Assembly: GCA_947493335.1 (NCBI GenBank)
Contig: CANLQO010000003.1
Span: 186,001-250,000, forward strand
Length of the DNA stretch: 64,000 nt
Direction of reading: 5' to 3'
Source: an uncultured Paracoccaceae bacterium
Lineage (GTDB): Bacteria > Pseudomonadota > Alphaproteobacteria > Rhodobacterales > Rhodobacteraceae
A program made the position numbers and the translations under genes. Within the stretch, counting starts at the first letter, position 1, and each line of letters starts with the position of its first letter. Shown here in pieces: positions 9,132 through 19,071 of the stretch. The notes beneath the pieces were generated by a model, which worked only from the letters and a program-made list of their open reading frames with translations, was not told the origin of the DNA and did no database searches.

Positions 9132-9896
9132 ATGATCCCGACCATGAAGGTTCTGATCGCTACCCCCACCGCCGGGCATATCGTCACCACGGCCTACACC
9201 CACAGTCTGGTCAACGCGACGCTGGCTGTGAACGCGCTTGGCGGCCAATATGCGCACGAGGTGTTCAACGGCTCCGACATCGCGCTGGCGCGAAATTTCT
9301 TTGCGCATCTGTTGCTGGCGGAAACCGCGATCACCCACCTTTTGTTCATCGACAGCGACATGGCGGTGGATCAAGCGGTCTTTCAGCGCCTCTTTGCCGC
9401 GGATAAGCCGTTGGCCGGAGTGATCTATCCCGAACGCGAGATGAACCAATCCACATTTCTTGACCTGATCCGCCAGGGAGAGGCAGAACCGCGCGCCCGC
9501 GCCGCGGCAATGCGGTTCAACGTTCGGCTGCTCGACGATAGCGTCACGGTTCGCGATGGCTGGTGCCGGGTTGCCGGGTTGGGTGCGGGGTGCCTGCTGA
9601 TCCGGCGGTCCGTTTTTACCGATCTGATTTCAGGCGGCGCGGTTCCGATCCTGCGCAGCGCCAAAATGCGCTCGCATCTTGGTATCCCGCAGATGCACGA
9701 TTTCTTCGGTTTGATCCCAACCGGCGATGGCGACCACCTGTCCGAGGATTATTCCTTCTGTCAGCGCGTCACCGATGCGGGGCTTGAGGTCTGGGGGTTG
9801 GCCGATACCGCCGTCGGCCATATCGGCCGTTGGGAGTTTGCAGGCCGCTTCGTGGACCAGCTTGAAATGATCGCAAAGGGGCAAAAGCCGACCTGA
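9132..9896 (+). CDS. Glycosyltransferase-like protein (GT-A fold)
   Basis: The protein begins MKVLIATPTAGHIVTTAYT, a nucleotide-binding start typical of GT-A folds, and carries a DxD-like motif in LLFIDSDMAVD (about residues 78-88). A later EDYSFCQR matches the catalytic ED region of family-2-like enzymes. Donor and acceptor are unknown. No other sugar genes lie nearby. The start could be 9132 or 9144; a leftward TTG at 9108 is less likely. No membrane segment is seen, so it acts in the cytoplasm. Confidence 0.65.
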   Translation: MIPTMKVLIATPTAGHIVTTAYTHSLVNATLAVNALGGQYAHEVFNGSDIALARNFFAHLLLAETAITHLLFIDSDMAVDQAVFQRLFAADKPLAGVIYPEREMNQSTFLDLIRQGEAEPRARAAAMRFNVRLLDDSVTVRDGWCRVAGLGAGCLLIRRSVFTDLISGGAVPILRSAKMRSHLGIPQMHDFFGLIPTGDGDHLSEDYSFCQRVTDAGLEVWGLADTAVGHIGRWEFAGRFVDQLEMIAKGQKPT

Positions 9897-10203
9897 CCCC
9901 CGGTATCGTCCGGTCCGTCATCGGCACGGTGTTTGGCGGCGGCCCGCTTTTGCGCACAGACGCCCCAGCGGTGCCGATGCCGCCTTTTGCGATTTGCCAA
10001 CCTTACCAGGACCTGACGCCGCCGTGCGCTGCTTTCATCCGGGCGGCGCAGGATTTGGTCCGCACGGAATGTGCACGGGATGTGTATGGGATGTGCATGT
10101 GACATCCCGCAGGACCCGCCGCGTTAACCCTGCGCGCCCCACCCTGACGAGGAAGTCATTTCGCCCCTTGCCCCCCCCGGTCCGCGTCGATAAACGGGTC
10201 AGC
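9897..10203. other. Gene-free stretch before tRNA-Ser
   Basis: About 300 bases between the glycosyltransferase and the tRNA. I see no gene with a plausible start and no strong terminator. The part just before the tRNA presumably carries its promoter. Confidence 0.4.
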
Positions 10204-10293
10204 GGAGACGTGGCCGAGTGGTCGAAGGCGCTCCCCTGCTAAGGGAGTAGGCGGGAAACCGTCTCGAGGGTTCGAATCCCTTCGTCTCCGCCA
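10204..10293 (+). tRNA. tRNA-Ser (anticodon GCT)
   Basis: The acceptor arm GGAGACG pairs with CGTCTCC, the anticodon stem CTCCC pairs with GGGAG around loop CTGCTAA, giving anticodon GCT at 10238-10240. A long variable arm, as expected for serine tRNA, separates the anticodon and T arms. The T loop GGTTCGAATCC is canonical. CCA is encoded at the end (10291-10293). Confidence 0.97.
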
Positions 10294-10386
10294 CCCAAAC
10301 CTTTGAAATTCGCACGAAGTCCTGAAAGTTCGGGGGTCGGGCGGTCATGGGCTTGGGGTTGCCAGGGCAACGTGCGCAACACGCCC

Positions 10387-11028
10387 CTACCCCGCGTGCC
10401 AGATGCCCAAGGCGCCGACCAGGATCAGGCTGAGCGCCCAGACCACATCAAGGTTGAACCAGCTTTTGGACAGGAATTTCATGCCCAGCCAAGCGTACAT
10501 TCCGACGGCTAGCACCCCGCCCGCAAGTGTCATCGCGGCGGTGTGGGTCAGGGCGACAACAAAGGCCGTGCCGATGTTTGCGGTCATGAGTTCACCTGCG
10601 GCGGCGTGACCTGCGTCAAGTTCATCAACGGCGCAGATACCCAGGTATATGGGCACCAGCATCAGCCCAGCCCCATGGGCCATGGCGGCAAGAAAGGACC
10701 ACAGGCCAAGCTGCGTCGGCTTCACGCGCGCCAGAAAGCGGGGATGACGGCGGTTCAGCAACAAATAGATGCCGAGGCCAATGACCAACAGACCCGCACC
10801 GATCCGGATTTCCCGCTGAAATTCGGCCAAGGTCAGCATCATCGAAAACGGCAACAGGATTGCCGTCATCGCAATGAAATGCCCAAGCGCGAGCGCGGCC
10901 AGCGCTTTGCCCAGCGCTGCTGCTTTCTGTTCAAACAGCGCGGCCGAGACCGCAAGCGGCCATCCCATGCCGGGGTTCACGCCGTGATAAAAGCCCGAAA
11001 AAATGACGGCCCCCCAAAGGGCCGCCAC
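10387..11028 (-). CDS. Polytopic membrane protein next to methanethiol oxidase
   Basis: Five to six hydrophobic helices span the protein. Histidines sit in or near several of them (GFYHGVNPGMGW, GHFIAMT, MAHGAGLML, ALTHTAAM), a pattern seen in metal-handling membrane proteins. I cannot name the family. GTG at 11028 is favoured because an extended GAGGTGA ribosome site lies five bases upstream; TTG at 11046 is an alternative. It follows the methanethiol oxidase gene by a few bases, so the two are an operon. A role in metal supply or maturation of that enzyme is inferred from context only. Confidence 0.65.
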   Translation of the reverse strand: MAALWGAVIFSGFYHGVNPGMGWPLAVSAALFEQKAAALGKALAALALGHFIAMTAILLPFSMMLTLAEFQREIRIGAGLLVIGLGIYLLLNRRHPRFLARVKPTQLGLWSFLAAMAHGAGLMLVPIYLGICAVDELDAGHAAAGELMTANIGTAFVVALTHTAAMTLAGGVLAVGMYAWLGMKFLSKSWFNLDVVWALSLILVGALGIWHAG

Positions 11029-11049
11029 TGATGTCACCTCTTCCAACGG

Positions 11050-12450
11050 TTAGACGTTCGGATAGCAGAAGCTGTCGGTCGAACAATCGCCGCCTTCCAG
11101 CCTGATCTGATGCGACCGGTAGCCTTCGGGGAAGTCGACATAGAAATCCTTGTCTAGCTCCAGCCCGCCATCGGGACCCACGTTGGCCATCACCATCTGA
11201 CCACCGGAATCGTTGGGATAGAATTGATCGTCCCAAGTGGAATAAAGCGAATTGGTCCAATAGACCCGCTTTCCATCGCGGCTGATCTCGACCATTTGCG
11301 GGCCATAGGCAAAGGGTTTGCCGTTGGGATGATCGGCACCACGCGCGATGCCGCCGACCTCGACCTTGCCCACAAGTTTGGGATTCATCGGATCGTTGAC
11401 ATCATATTGATGCATCTCGCCCATGCCCCAGCAGGCCACATAAAGGAAGCGATCATCAAGGCTTAGATCAATGTCGGTGACAAGCGGCGGCACGGCCTCG
11501 AACCCCTGCAGAAGTGGCGGCAGGTTTTCGGCCTTTTCGGGCCGTGGGTCGATGGTGATCGTCTTTTTGGCCTGCCACGTGCCATCGTCATCGCGCCACC
11601 ACGTGAAGATAGCGCCCTGCAGGTTGGTGGTGTCGACCACGACGCCACAGAACCCGTAGGATTTCTTGGGGTCGTGGGCGGGCCGGATTTCCAGCGCCAT
11701 CTGGTGGTTCTCACCCAGATCAATGGTCTGGATGTTCTTGCGCTTGCGCAGGTCCCAAAAATGGATCTTGTGGCCGTATTTGTTGCTCAGCAGATCCTCG
11801 GCCACGATGCCGCCTTCGAATTGCGGCGGCAGGCCCCATTCAGAGCTGACCATGTAGTCCTGCGGAAGATTCCACCAGAAATCGTAGTGCTTGTCCTGCT
11901 CGCCCCGGTCCATTTCGTACTGGCCGATGATCTCGAAGGTTTCGCAATCCATGATGAAGATACCCGGCGGCCCGTCCGTGCCATCTGGGCCGCCGCCGCC
12001 AAGGGTCGAGACGTAAATGCCTTCCGGGCCGCAATGGATGGTGTGCGGGCGCGAGTAGCCGGTTTTGGCAAAGACCTCTTCGGGCTCAATTGTCTTGTGA
12101 ATTTTGGCTTTGAGCGGGTCCTTGACGTCAATGATGTAAATCCGGCTTGATCGGATCCCCGGCACAATCAGGTAGCGCCGTTCCAGAAATGCGTGGCCGG
12201 TCAGCGGAGACAGGGCCGAAGAGCAAGCATTCCAGCCGAAGTGGTGAAATTCATCACCCTTATGGGGCACGATGACCTTGTGCACGATCTGCCCGTAGGT
12301 GTCGGATTTCGGGTTCACGTCAACCACCGCGATCCCATCGGACTGAGAACCATCGGGGCTCAGCATCACGGTAAAGGCATAGTTTTCAACAGGTGCCTGC
12401 ATGGCAAGCTGCGCTGTGGGGTGAAATGTCGGATCGGGTCGTAAATTCAT
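11050..12450 (-). CDS. mtoX: Methanethiol oxidase / selenium-binding protein SBP56 family
   Basis: The 466-residue protein matches the SBP56 beta-propeller family from end to end, with motifs HHFGWNACSSAL, GYSRPHTIHCGPEG, HYDFWWNLPQ and SLDDRFLYVACWGMGEMHQYD. Family members from Hyphomicrobium and human SELENBP1 oxidise methanethiol to formaldehyde, sulfide and hydrogen peroxide. In a marine bacterium this would handle methanethiol from DMSP. ATG at 12450 has a GGGAGG ribosome site. No secretion leader is evident, unlike some copper-containing periplasmic members. The SCO1/MauG-type genes seen beside mtoX in some species are absent; a membrane protein follows instead. Confidence 0.85.
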   Translation of the reverse strand: MNLRPDPTFHPTAQLAMQAPVENYAFTVMLSPDGSQSDGIAVVDVNPKSDTYGQIVHKVIVPHKGDEFHHFGWNACSSALSPLTGHAFLERRYLIVPGIRSSRIYIIDVKDPLKAKIHKTIEPEEVFAKTGYSRPHTIHCGPEGIYVSTLGGGGPDGTDGPPGIFIMDCETFEIIGQYEMDRGEQDKHYDFWWNLPQDYMVSSEWGLPPQFEGGIVAEDLLSNKYGHKIHFWDLRKRKNIQTIDLGENHQMALEIRPAHDPKKSYGFCGVVVDTTNLQGAIFTWWRDDDGTWQAKKTITIDPRPEKAENLPPLLQGFEAVPPLVTDIDLSLDDRFLYVACWGMGEMHQYDVNDPMNPKLVGKVEVGGIARGADHPNGKPFAYGPQMVEISRDGKRVYWTNSLYSTWDDQFYPNDSGGQMVMANVGPDGGLELDKDFYVDFPEGYRSHQIRLEGGDCSTDSFCYPNV

Positions 12451-12680
12451 CTTTTGTCCTCCCAGAAATGGACCACCGCGCCGCTTGGGGCATGGTTGGT
12501 CTGTGCCGCCGGATACCCACAATACTGGTCACGCAATCATCGGCGCGGCGTCGCCGTCGTTAAATGTCAGACAATTGAACGAATTCCGGTTTTCAAAAGC
12601 AAGAACTTTGTCCGCCGCACTGCCGCAATCAGGCTGGTTTTGACCTGTTGCACCGCGGAATTTTCCCTTAAATTGCAGGC

Positions 12681-13361
12681 ATGAAACTGATCGTCGGGCT
12701 CGGCAATCCGGGCAGCAAATACGCGGGAAACCGCCACAATATTGGCTTTATGGCACTGGACAGAATCGCCAGTGATCATGGATTCGCGCCGTGGCGCGGC
12801 AAGTTTCAGGGGTCCATCAGCGAGGGGCGATTTGGCGCGGACAAGGTGCTGCTTCTTAAACCCGAGACGTTCATGAACTTGTCAGGCCAGTCGGTTGGCG
12901 AAGCAATGCGCTTTCACAAACTCGGGCCGCAAGATGTGATCGTCTTTCATGATGAGATCGACCTTGCCCCGGCCAAAGTACGGTTGAAATCTGGTGGCGG
13001 GCACGCCGGGCACAATGGGTTGCGATCAGTGCATGGACACATCGGACCGGATTACGACCGGGTGCGGTTGGGTGTCGGGCATCCAGGTCACAAGGACGCG
13101 GTGCCGGGCTATGTGCTGCGCGATTTTGCCAAGGCAGATCAGGACTGGCTGGACGATGTGCTGCGTGGCATCTCGGATGGGATTGAACAGCTTGTTGCGG
13201 GCCGCGGGGACCGGTTTTTGAATGCGGTCGCATTGCGCGCGGCCCCACCACGTTCTTCAACCACAAAGCCAAAGGCCGACCAACAGGTCAAATCCGCTCC
13301 GGAACCGGCCCCCGAAGACACACGCACGCCGATGCAGAAACTGCTGGACCGTTTCAAGTGA
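12681..13361 (+). CDS. pth: Peptidyl-tRNA hydrolase
   Basis: Pth recycles tRNA by hydrolysing peptidyl-tRNA released from stalled ribosomes. The start MKLIVGLGNPGSKYAGNRHNI shows Asn9 and catalytic His19; the middle has FHDEIDL and GGGHAGHNGLRS. The last 45 residues (rich in proline, lysine and alanine) extend beyond the usual core of about 190 and may be a disordered tail. The following gene overlaps by four bases. rplY, a frequent upstream partner, is not here. Confidence 0.96.
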   Translation: MKLIVGLGNPGSKYAGNRHNIGFMALDRIASDHGFAPWRGKFQGSISEGRFGADKVLLLKPETFMNLSGQSVGEAMRFHKLGPQDVIVFHDEIDLAPAKVRLKSGGGHAGHNGLRSVHGHIGPDYDRVRLGVGHPGHKDAVPGYVLRDFAKADQDWLDDVLRGISDGIEQLVAGRGDRFLNAVALRAAPPRSSTTKPKADQQVKSAPEPAPEDTRTPMQKLLDRFK

Positions 13362-14395
13362 CACCTCCGCAGGTTTCAGCGGCTTTCGCCTTTCAGTCAG
13401 AGGCCTGCGCGTCGCTCGGCTCTCCTTTCATGGGGCAGTTGATGGTCTTGTTTGCCACCCGCAAATGGCCCGATTGCCGCGTGACACAGCGGGTCTTTGA
13501 CTGGCCGGGCGACCTTGGGCCGCGTGCGCAATCGGTGCCGTTGCGGCTGGCCGGTGCATTGCATGCGTTGCATTTGCAGGGACACCCGACGCTTGCGCCG
13601 GTCTACCCGCCACAAGATGTCCACGACGACGATTTGTGGGATGCGGTCTGCGCGGTTCTGCAAACTGATGCCGACGCCATTGACGCATGGATCGACAGCG
13701 CGCCTCAAACCAATGAGGTGCGCCGCGCCGCAACCCTGATCGCCGTCGGGCACATGCTGGCAGAACGTTTTGACCTACCGATCCGTACCTCGGAACTGGG
13801 GGCGAGCGGCGGTCTGAACCTGCATTGGGACGCCTACGCAATGCGGTCGGGCGATGCGACCCGCGGGGCGAGCACCCCTGCCCTAACGCTGACACCGGAC
13901 TGGACCGGTCCACTGCCCGGTATGGGCCGCCCAATCGTGATGGAAAGAGGCGGTGTTGACCTCAACCCCTTGGACCCTGCGCAGGATGCACTCCGGCTGC
14001 AGGCCTACCTTTGGCCAGATCAACCAGAGCGCCTGGCATTGACCCGCGCCGCAATCGCGGCGACGGGAACGAGGGTGGACAAGGGCGACGCTATTGACTG
14101 GCTGGCACCGCGCCTGCCGCACCAAAAGGGGCGGCTGCACCTGATCTACAGCACCATCGCATGGCAATACTTTCCGCAAGAAAAGCAGGACCTTGGCGCG
14201 GCCCTGATCGCCAAGGCGGGTGCCACGGCGGGCGAGGATGCACCGCTGGCGTGGTTCGGCATGGAAAACGACGGTGGCGCACGCGGCGCGGCGCTGACCC
14301 TGCGACTGTGGCCCGGCGATCTGACGCTTGATCTGGGCCGGGCCGATTTTCATGGCCGCTGGATCGACTGGCGGTTGGACGCCATTCCGCGCTAA
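13358..14395 (+). CDS. DUF2332-family protein
   Basis: GTG at 13358 overlaps the pth stop (GTGA), so translation is coupled. The 345-residue protein matches the DUF2332 pattern: AFQSEACASLGSPFMGQLM at the start, ELGASGGLNLHWD near residue 145, and LIYSTIAWQYFP near 262. The glycine-rich centre resembles a nucleotide- or SAM-binding fold, but function in this family is not established. Cytoplasmic, normal length. Confidence 0.8.
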   Translation: MTPPQVSAAFAFQSEACASLGSPFMGQLMVLFATRKWPDCRVTQRVFDWPGDLGPRAQSVPLRLAGALHALHLQGHPTLAPVYPPQDVHDDDLWDAVCAVLQTDADAIDAWIDSAPQTNEVRRAATLIAVGHMLAERFDLPIRTSELGASGGLNLHWDAYAMRSGDATRGASTPALTLTPDWTGPLPGMGRPIVMERGGVDLNPLDPAQDALRLQAYLWPDQPERLALTRAAIAATGTRVDKGDAIDWLAPRLPHQKGRLHLIYSTIAWQYFPQEKQDLGAALIAKAGATAGEDAPLAWFGMENDGGARGAALTLRLWPGDLTLDLGRADFHGRWIDWRLDAIPR

Positions 14396-14404
14396 GGTCG
14401 GCCC

Positions 14405-14779
14405 ATGGAAAAAGACCCCTCTTTCAATGTTTTGGGCAGCACATTGCAAAGCTGTTCGACCACGCCGATGACCGGCTTCTTTCGCAACGGTGCCTGCGAT
14501 ACCTGCGCACAGGACACGGGCAGTCATACGGTCTGCGCGGTGATGACGGCAGAATTCCTGGCCTATTCGAAATACGTCGGCAATGACCTGTCGACACCCC
14601 GGCCAGAATTCAATTTTCCCGGTTTGAAACCCGGTGATGGCTGGTGCCTGTGCGCCTCGCGGTTTCTGCAGGCCCATGACGAGGGCTGCGCCCCGAAAGT
14701 AAATCTGGACGCGACACATGTGCGCGCACTTGAGATTGTCCCGATTGACGTGCTGCGTGAATATGATGCGTCTCGCTAG
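14405..14779 (+). CDS. DUF2237-family protein
   Basis: A 124-residue protein with the conserved start NVLGSTLQSCSTTPMTGFFRNGAC, a cysteine-rich centre (DTCAQDTGSHTVCAVMT) and GDGWCLCASRF. These mark the DUF2237 family, whose role is unknown; the conserved cysteines suggest metal or redox chemistry. Its 3' end overlaps the start of the next gene by 17 bases. Confidence 0.85.
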   Translation: MEKDPSFNVLGSTLQSCSTTPMTGFFRNGACDTCAQDTGSHTVCAVMTAEFLAYSKYVGNDLSTPRPEFNFPGLKPGDGWCLCASRFLQAHDEGCAPKVNLDATHVRALEIVPIDVLREYDASR

Positions 14780-15335
14780 TCTGTTGATCGCGCTGGCGCT
14801 GCCCGCCGCAGCGCAGGACATGCGCCCGCAAGAGGCCGCGCGACTGGCCGATTTTGATGCCATCGCGGGCGTGGCCCTTATCGGTGCCTTGGCCGAAGGG
14901 AGCCGTGGCGACGTTGATCTTTTGCAAGAGGCGATGGCAGGCGTGCCCTTGCCTGCATTGCAAACCACGCTTGCCGGGGATTGGTCCTGCCGGACGTTCA
15001 AATTGGGCGGGTTGCTGCCTTTGGTCGCTTATGCTGCCTTTGAGTGTCGGATCACCCCTGACGGCGCGCGCTTTGTCTTTGAAAAGTTGAGTGGCAGCCA
15101 ACGCACAAGCGGCACGATCCAGATCATCGACGGGCAGATGATCTATCTGGGGGTCGGCACCGTGAACGACGCGCCGCAGCGGGCCTATGCTGATCTGCAC
15201 CCCGCGTTCATCGGCAACGGAGACGTGCAGCCGCAGGTTGGTATCGTGGAACAATCCGGCCCCAACAGTGCCCGCATTCTTTTTCCTGCGCCCATCGTGG
15301 AAAGCGATTTTGATGTCCTCTGGCTGACCCGCTAG
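14763..15335 (+). CDS. Exported DUF4893-family protein
   Basis: ATG at 14763 or 14766 lies inside the end of the DUF2237 gene and opens a signal peptide ending PAAAQD. The mature protein has GDWSCRTFKLGG and FECRITPDG, two cysteines probably joined by a disulfide, and ends FDVLWLTR. It fits the DUF4893 family of small periplasmic proteins of unknown function. Its stop overlaps the convergent LuxR-type gene by four bases. Confidence 0.75.
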   Translation: MMRLASLLIALALPAAAQDMRPQEAARLADFDAIAGVALIGALAEGSRGDVDLLQEAMAGVPLPALQTTLAGDWSCRTFKLGGLLPLVAYAAFECRITPDGARFVFEKLSGSQRTSGTIQIIDGQMIYLGVGTVNDAPQRAYADLHPAFIGNGDVQPQVGIVEQSGPNSARILFPAPIVESDFDVLWLTR

Positions 15336-15865
15336 CCCACTTTGGTCAGCTTGGGCGCAGGGGCCGGGGCGCTGATCTGCGGTTCAACCACCGGGCCCGC
15401 CATCAGGTCATCGATGAAAAGGCTTAGCAATTGTGGGCGCCCCGAGACCCCGGCCTTGCGGTAGATCGCATTTGTTTGCGCCTTGACGGTGCCCTCGCTC
15501 GTGTCCCGCAAGGCGGCGATGTCCTGCGTTGACATGCCCTTGATCGCAAAAAGCGCCACATCGCGTTCGGCGGGGGTCAGGCCCCACTGGCTGAAACGGT
15601 CTTCGAGCAGTTCCAGAAATGCGCCCGACGCCGCGCGCAGTTGGTCCTCGACCTCGCGATTGCGGCGTAATGTCTGGCGCAGGATCCACACGATCAATGC
15701 AACACCGATCAGCAAACCAAGGGCCGCGCCCAACTCGATCAGTTCGTTCACCGCCCAGGAAAAGGGCGCAATGCCGGTTAGGGCCGACAAAATATTTACA
15801 AGATAGAGAACGGCGCAGACCACCTGCACCACCAGAAGGATCAAGACGAAACCCGGTCGGATCAT
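15332..15865 (-). CDS. Membrane-anchored LuxR-type helix-turn-helix regulator
   Basis: Two hydrophobic helices (about residues 3-28 and 42-62) are followed by a short coiled segment and a GerE/LuxR DNA-binding domain near residues 95-155: LTPAERDVALFAIKGMSTQDIAALRDTSEGTVKAQTNAIYRKAGV. There is no receiver or ligand domain, so the sensing part must be the membrane region or a partner. It lies nine bases after the polyaspartate PepSY gene on the same strand and is probably co-transcribed with it. A link to envelope conditions sensed through those exported proteins is plausible but inferred. Confidence 0.8.
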   Translation of the reverse strand: MIRPGFVLILLVVQVVCAVLYLVNILSALTGIAPFSWAVNELIELGAALGLLIGVALIVWILRQTLRRNREVEDQLRAASGAFLELLEDRFSQWGLTPAERDVALFAIKGMSTQDIAALRDTSEGTVKAQTNAIYRKAGVSGRPQLLSLFIDDLMAGPVVEPQISAPAPAPKLTKVG

Positions 15866-15874
15866 GGGCGATGC

Positions 15875-16372
15875 TCAGTCATCGTCATCATCCTTATCAT
15901 CGTCGTCGTCTTTGTCGTCGTCCCGGTCGTCGTCATCGTCCTTGTCGTCATCGCGATCGTCATCGCGGTCATCGTCATCGTCGTCCCGGTCATCATCGTC
16001 ATCATCATCTGATCCGCGACCAGATGATCCGCTGGACGCCGACCCTTTGCCAGAATTGCTGCCCGACGAACGGGCATCGTCGCCCGACCCGCGATTGGGG
16101 TCCACCACGCGCACACGCGGGCGGTCATCGTCATCGCGCGGTTCCCAATAGTCGCGCAGGATTTCACCGGTGTTGGGATTAAAGACCATCTCGCGTTCAA
16201 GCGTGTCACTAAAGGCCTTAAGCTGGACCCGGCCAAGCAATGTCCGCCGAACCTCAATCTGGGAAAAGCCCTGCGCCTGAAGCTGGCTGACGATCTGATC
16301 CTGCACGCTTTGGGCCTGCACGGCAGGCGCCGCCCAGACCAGTCCCAGAACAAGAAAAATCACGCGTAGCAT
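15875..16372 (-). CDS. Exported PepSY-like protein with polyaspartate tail (copy 1)
   Basis: ATG at 16372 has a GAGG ribosome site. A signal peptide (to about AVQAQ, residue 21) precedes a PepSY-like domain (residues 24-76, ending FNPNTGEILRD). A serine/glycine linker follows, then a tail from residue 122 to the end made almost only of aspartate broken by single Arg or Lys. Such a tail should be disordered and bind cations strongly. A second copy of the same design lies upstream. The tail is coded by GAC/GAT repeats, which are prone to length change. The role is unknown; a sensor or buffer of divalent cations is a reasonable guess. Confidence 0.75.
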   Translation of the reverse strand: MLRVIFLVLGLVWAAPAVQAQSVQDQIVSQLQAQGFSQIEVRRTLLGRVQLKAFSDTLEREMVFNPNTGEILRDYWEPRDDDDRPRVRVVDPNRGSGDDARSSGSNSGKGSASSGSSGRGSDDDDDDDRDDDDDDRDDDRDDDKDDDDDRDDDKDDDDDKDDDDD

Positions 16373-16386
16373 CAACAAGACCTCGT

Positions 16387-16413
16387 GGCCCCCGGGTTCA
16401 TGGCCCGGGGGCC
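16387..16413 (-). promoter_or_regulatory. Strong hairpin between the two PepSY genes
   Basis: A perfect 10-base-pair stem, GGCCCCCGGG with CCCGGGGGCC, encloses a 7-base loop. No T-run follows in the direction of the genes, and the ribosome site of copy 1 begins directly after it. It is therefore more likely an mRNA processing or stability element, or a partial terminator, than a full stop. Confidence 0.5.
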
Positions 16414-16453
16414 TTATGAATACTTAAAGGGTCAACGACAATTCCCCAACGAT

Positions 16454-16948
<495 letters not shown>

Positions 16949-17089
16949 AGACATGTTCCTTTCGGGGCTGGGCCCGCGAATTGCAGGCGCTCTGGCCCCA
17001 CACCTCTGATGTGATGCTGCGAAAGGATATTGGACCGGAGTTTAAAACGGGTGCCATAAACCCCGGTCAGACATGTCTAAACTTTTTGT

Positions 17090-18316
17090 CTATTCGGCCA
17101 TGTCGAAGCCAAGTGCCTTGGCGACGGTAAAGATGTCTTTGTCGCCACGGCCACACATGTTCATCACGATCAGGTGGTCCTTTGGCAGTGTCGGTGCGAT
17201 CTTGGCCACATGCGCAAGGGCGTGTGACGGCTCCAACGCGGGGATGATCCCTTCTTGCTGGCAACACAGCTGGAATGCCTCAAGCGCTTCGACATCGGTG
17301 ATTGCGACGTATTCAGCGCGGCCGATTTCATGCAACCAGGCATGTTCCGGCCCGATGCCCGGATAATCGAGACCCGCAGAGATGCTGAACCCCTCAAGGA
17401 TTTGCCCATCGTCATCCTGCAACAAGTAGGTGCGATTTCCATGCAGCACGCCCGGACGCCCCCCGGTCAGCGAGGCGCAGTGCTCCATCTTGTTGTTGAC
17501 GCCCTTGCCACCTGCCTCAACCCCGATGATGCCGACGTTTTTGTCGTCAAGGAACGGAAAGAAAAGACCCATGGCGTTGGAACCACCACCAATGGCAGCA
17601 ATCAGCGTGTCAGGCAGGCGGCCTTCGGCGGCCATGATCTGTTCCTTGGTTTCCTTGCCGATGATGGCCTGAAAATCACGGACCATGGCCGGGTAAGGGT
17701 GCGGCCCGGCGACTGTACCGATGCAATAAAACGTGTCGCGCACATTGGTGACCCAGTCGCGCAGTGCATCATTCATCGCGTCCTTGAGCGTGCCGCGACC
17801 GGATGTAACCGGCACCACCTCTGCCCCCAACAGACGCATGCGGAAGACGTTGGGTGCCTGCCGCTCTACATCGTGGGCCCCCATGTAGACAATGCATTTC
17901 AACCCGAACTTGGCGCAGACGGTTGCGGTGGCCACGCCGTGCTGACCCGCGCCGGTTTCGGCGATGATCCGGGTCTTGCCCATCCGGCGGGCCAGAATGA
18001 TTTGCCCCAGCACATTGTTGATCTTATGCGCGCCTGTGTGGTTCAACTCATCCCGCTTGAGGTAGATTTTCGCGCCGCCCAGATGTTGGGTCAGCCGCTC
18101 GGCATAATAAAGCGGGCTTGGGCGGCCGACATAGTGGGTCCAAAGATCGTGCATCTCGGCCCAAAAGCTGTCGTCGGTCTTGGCATGCTCGTATTGCGCC
18201 TCCAGATCGAGGATCAGCGGCATCAGCGTTTCGGACACAAAGCGTCCGCCAAAATCACCAAAGCGGCCGTTCTCATCGGGGCCGGTCATGAAGGAATTGA
18301 TCAGGTCATCAGGCAT
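17090..18316 (-). CDS. trpB: Tryptophan synthase beta subunit
   Basis: TrpB condenses indole and serine into tryptophan using pyridoxal phosphate. The PLP lysine is Lys98 in [10 protein letters not shown], the phosphate loop is GGGSNAMG, and GRGDKD closes the protein. Length (408) is normal for TrpB1. It follows trpF on the same strand after 95 bases; trpA is distant. Confidence 0.97.
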   Translation of the reverse strand: MPDDLINSFMTGPDENGRFGDFGGRFVSETLMPLILDLEAQYEHAKTDDSFWAEMHDLWTHYVGRPSPLYYAERLTQHLGGAKIYLKRDELNHTGAHKINNVLGQIILARRMGKTRIIAETGAGQHGVATATVCAKFGLKCIVYMGAHDVERQAPNVFRMRLLGAEVVPVTSGRGTLKDAMNDALRDWVTNVRDTFYCIGTVAGPHPYPAMVRDFQAIIGKETKEQIMAAEGRLPDTLIAAIGGGSNAMGLFFPFLDDKNVGIIGVEAGGKGVNNKMEHCASLTGGRPGVLHGNRTYLLQDDDGQILEGFSISAGLDYPGIGPEHAWLHEIGRAEYVAITDVEALEAFQLCCQQEGIIPALEPSHALAHVAKIAPTLPKDHLIVMNMCGRGDKDIFTVAKALGFDMAE

Positions 18317-18411
18317 CGGGGCATCCCTTTGGTTTTGCGCCCAGCCTCAGTAATCGCTGCGGCGCGCGGCGACAAGCGAAAGGCCGCTGTGACGGCCCTT
18401 ATGACGCAGCT

Positions 18412-19071
18412 TCAGGGTTGATCGCACGCGCCGTGGGCCGCGGCACAGAAGGCCGCGATCAGCGCGGGGTCCTTGACCCCCGGTGCGGTTTCAACGCCAG
18501 AGCTGACGTCGACCTGCCGCGCGCCGGTTTCGGCAATTGCGGCCGTCACATTGTCTGGGGTCAATCCACCGGCAAGCATCCAGGGCACCGGCCAGCGCCG
18601 CCCCTGCAACAGGCTCCAGTCAAAGGCCACACCATTGCCACCTGGCAGGTCCGCGCCTTTGGGCGCCTTTGCATCCACGAGGATCTGGTCGGCGACCTTC
18701 AGATGCGCGTCCAACGTGATCAGATCGTCAGGACCCGAGACGCCGATGACCTTCATCACGGGCAGACCGTAGCGAGCTTTGACGGCTGCGACCTCTTGTG
18801 GTGTTTCATGGCCGTGCAACTGGATGATGTCGGGAAGCGCGCAGGCGACGATATCGTCCAGCATCGCAGTCGGAGCGTCCACAACCAGCGCGACCTTGGC
18901 CACTCCGACGGGGACATGCGTGCCCAGCAAAGCGGCCTCTTCCACGGTGACGCTGCGCGGGGACTTGGCAAAGAAATTCAGGCCAACATAGCGCGCACCC
19001 GCATCAACGGCAGCCGCAACCGTTTGTGGCGTTTTCAGCCCACAAATCTTGACCGCAATGTCGGATGTCAC
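18412..19071 (-). CDS. trpF: Phosphoribosylanthranilate isomerase
   Basis: TrpF catalyses the Amadori rearrangement in tryptophan synthesis. The small TIM barrel shows VKICGLKTP with the catalytic Cys at its start, [11 protein letters not shown], and [15 protein letters not shown] with the catalytic Asp near the end. Its start overlaps the stop of the lapA-like gene. 219 residues is a normal length. Confidence 0.95.
   Translation of the reverse strand: MTSDIAVKICGLKTPQTVAAAVDAGARYVGLNFFAKSPRSVTVEEAALLGTHVPVGVAKVALVVDAPTAMLDDIVACALPDIIQLHGHETPQEVAAVKARYGLPVMKVIGVSGPDDLITLDAHLKVADQILVDAKAPKGADLPGGNGVAFDWSLLQGRRWPVPWMLAGGLTPDNVTAAIAETGARQVDVSSGVETAPGVKDPALIAAFCAAAHGACDQP

Noticed and set aside
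15864-16151. Plus-strand serine-rich frame
   Set aside because: It is the out-of-frame reading of the same GAC/GAT repeats in the polyaspartate gene.
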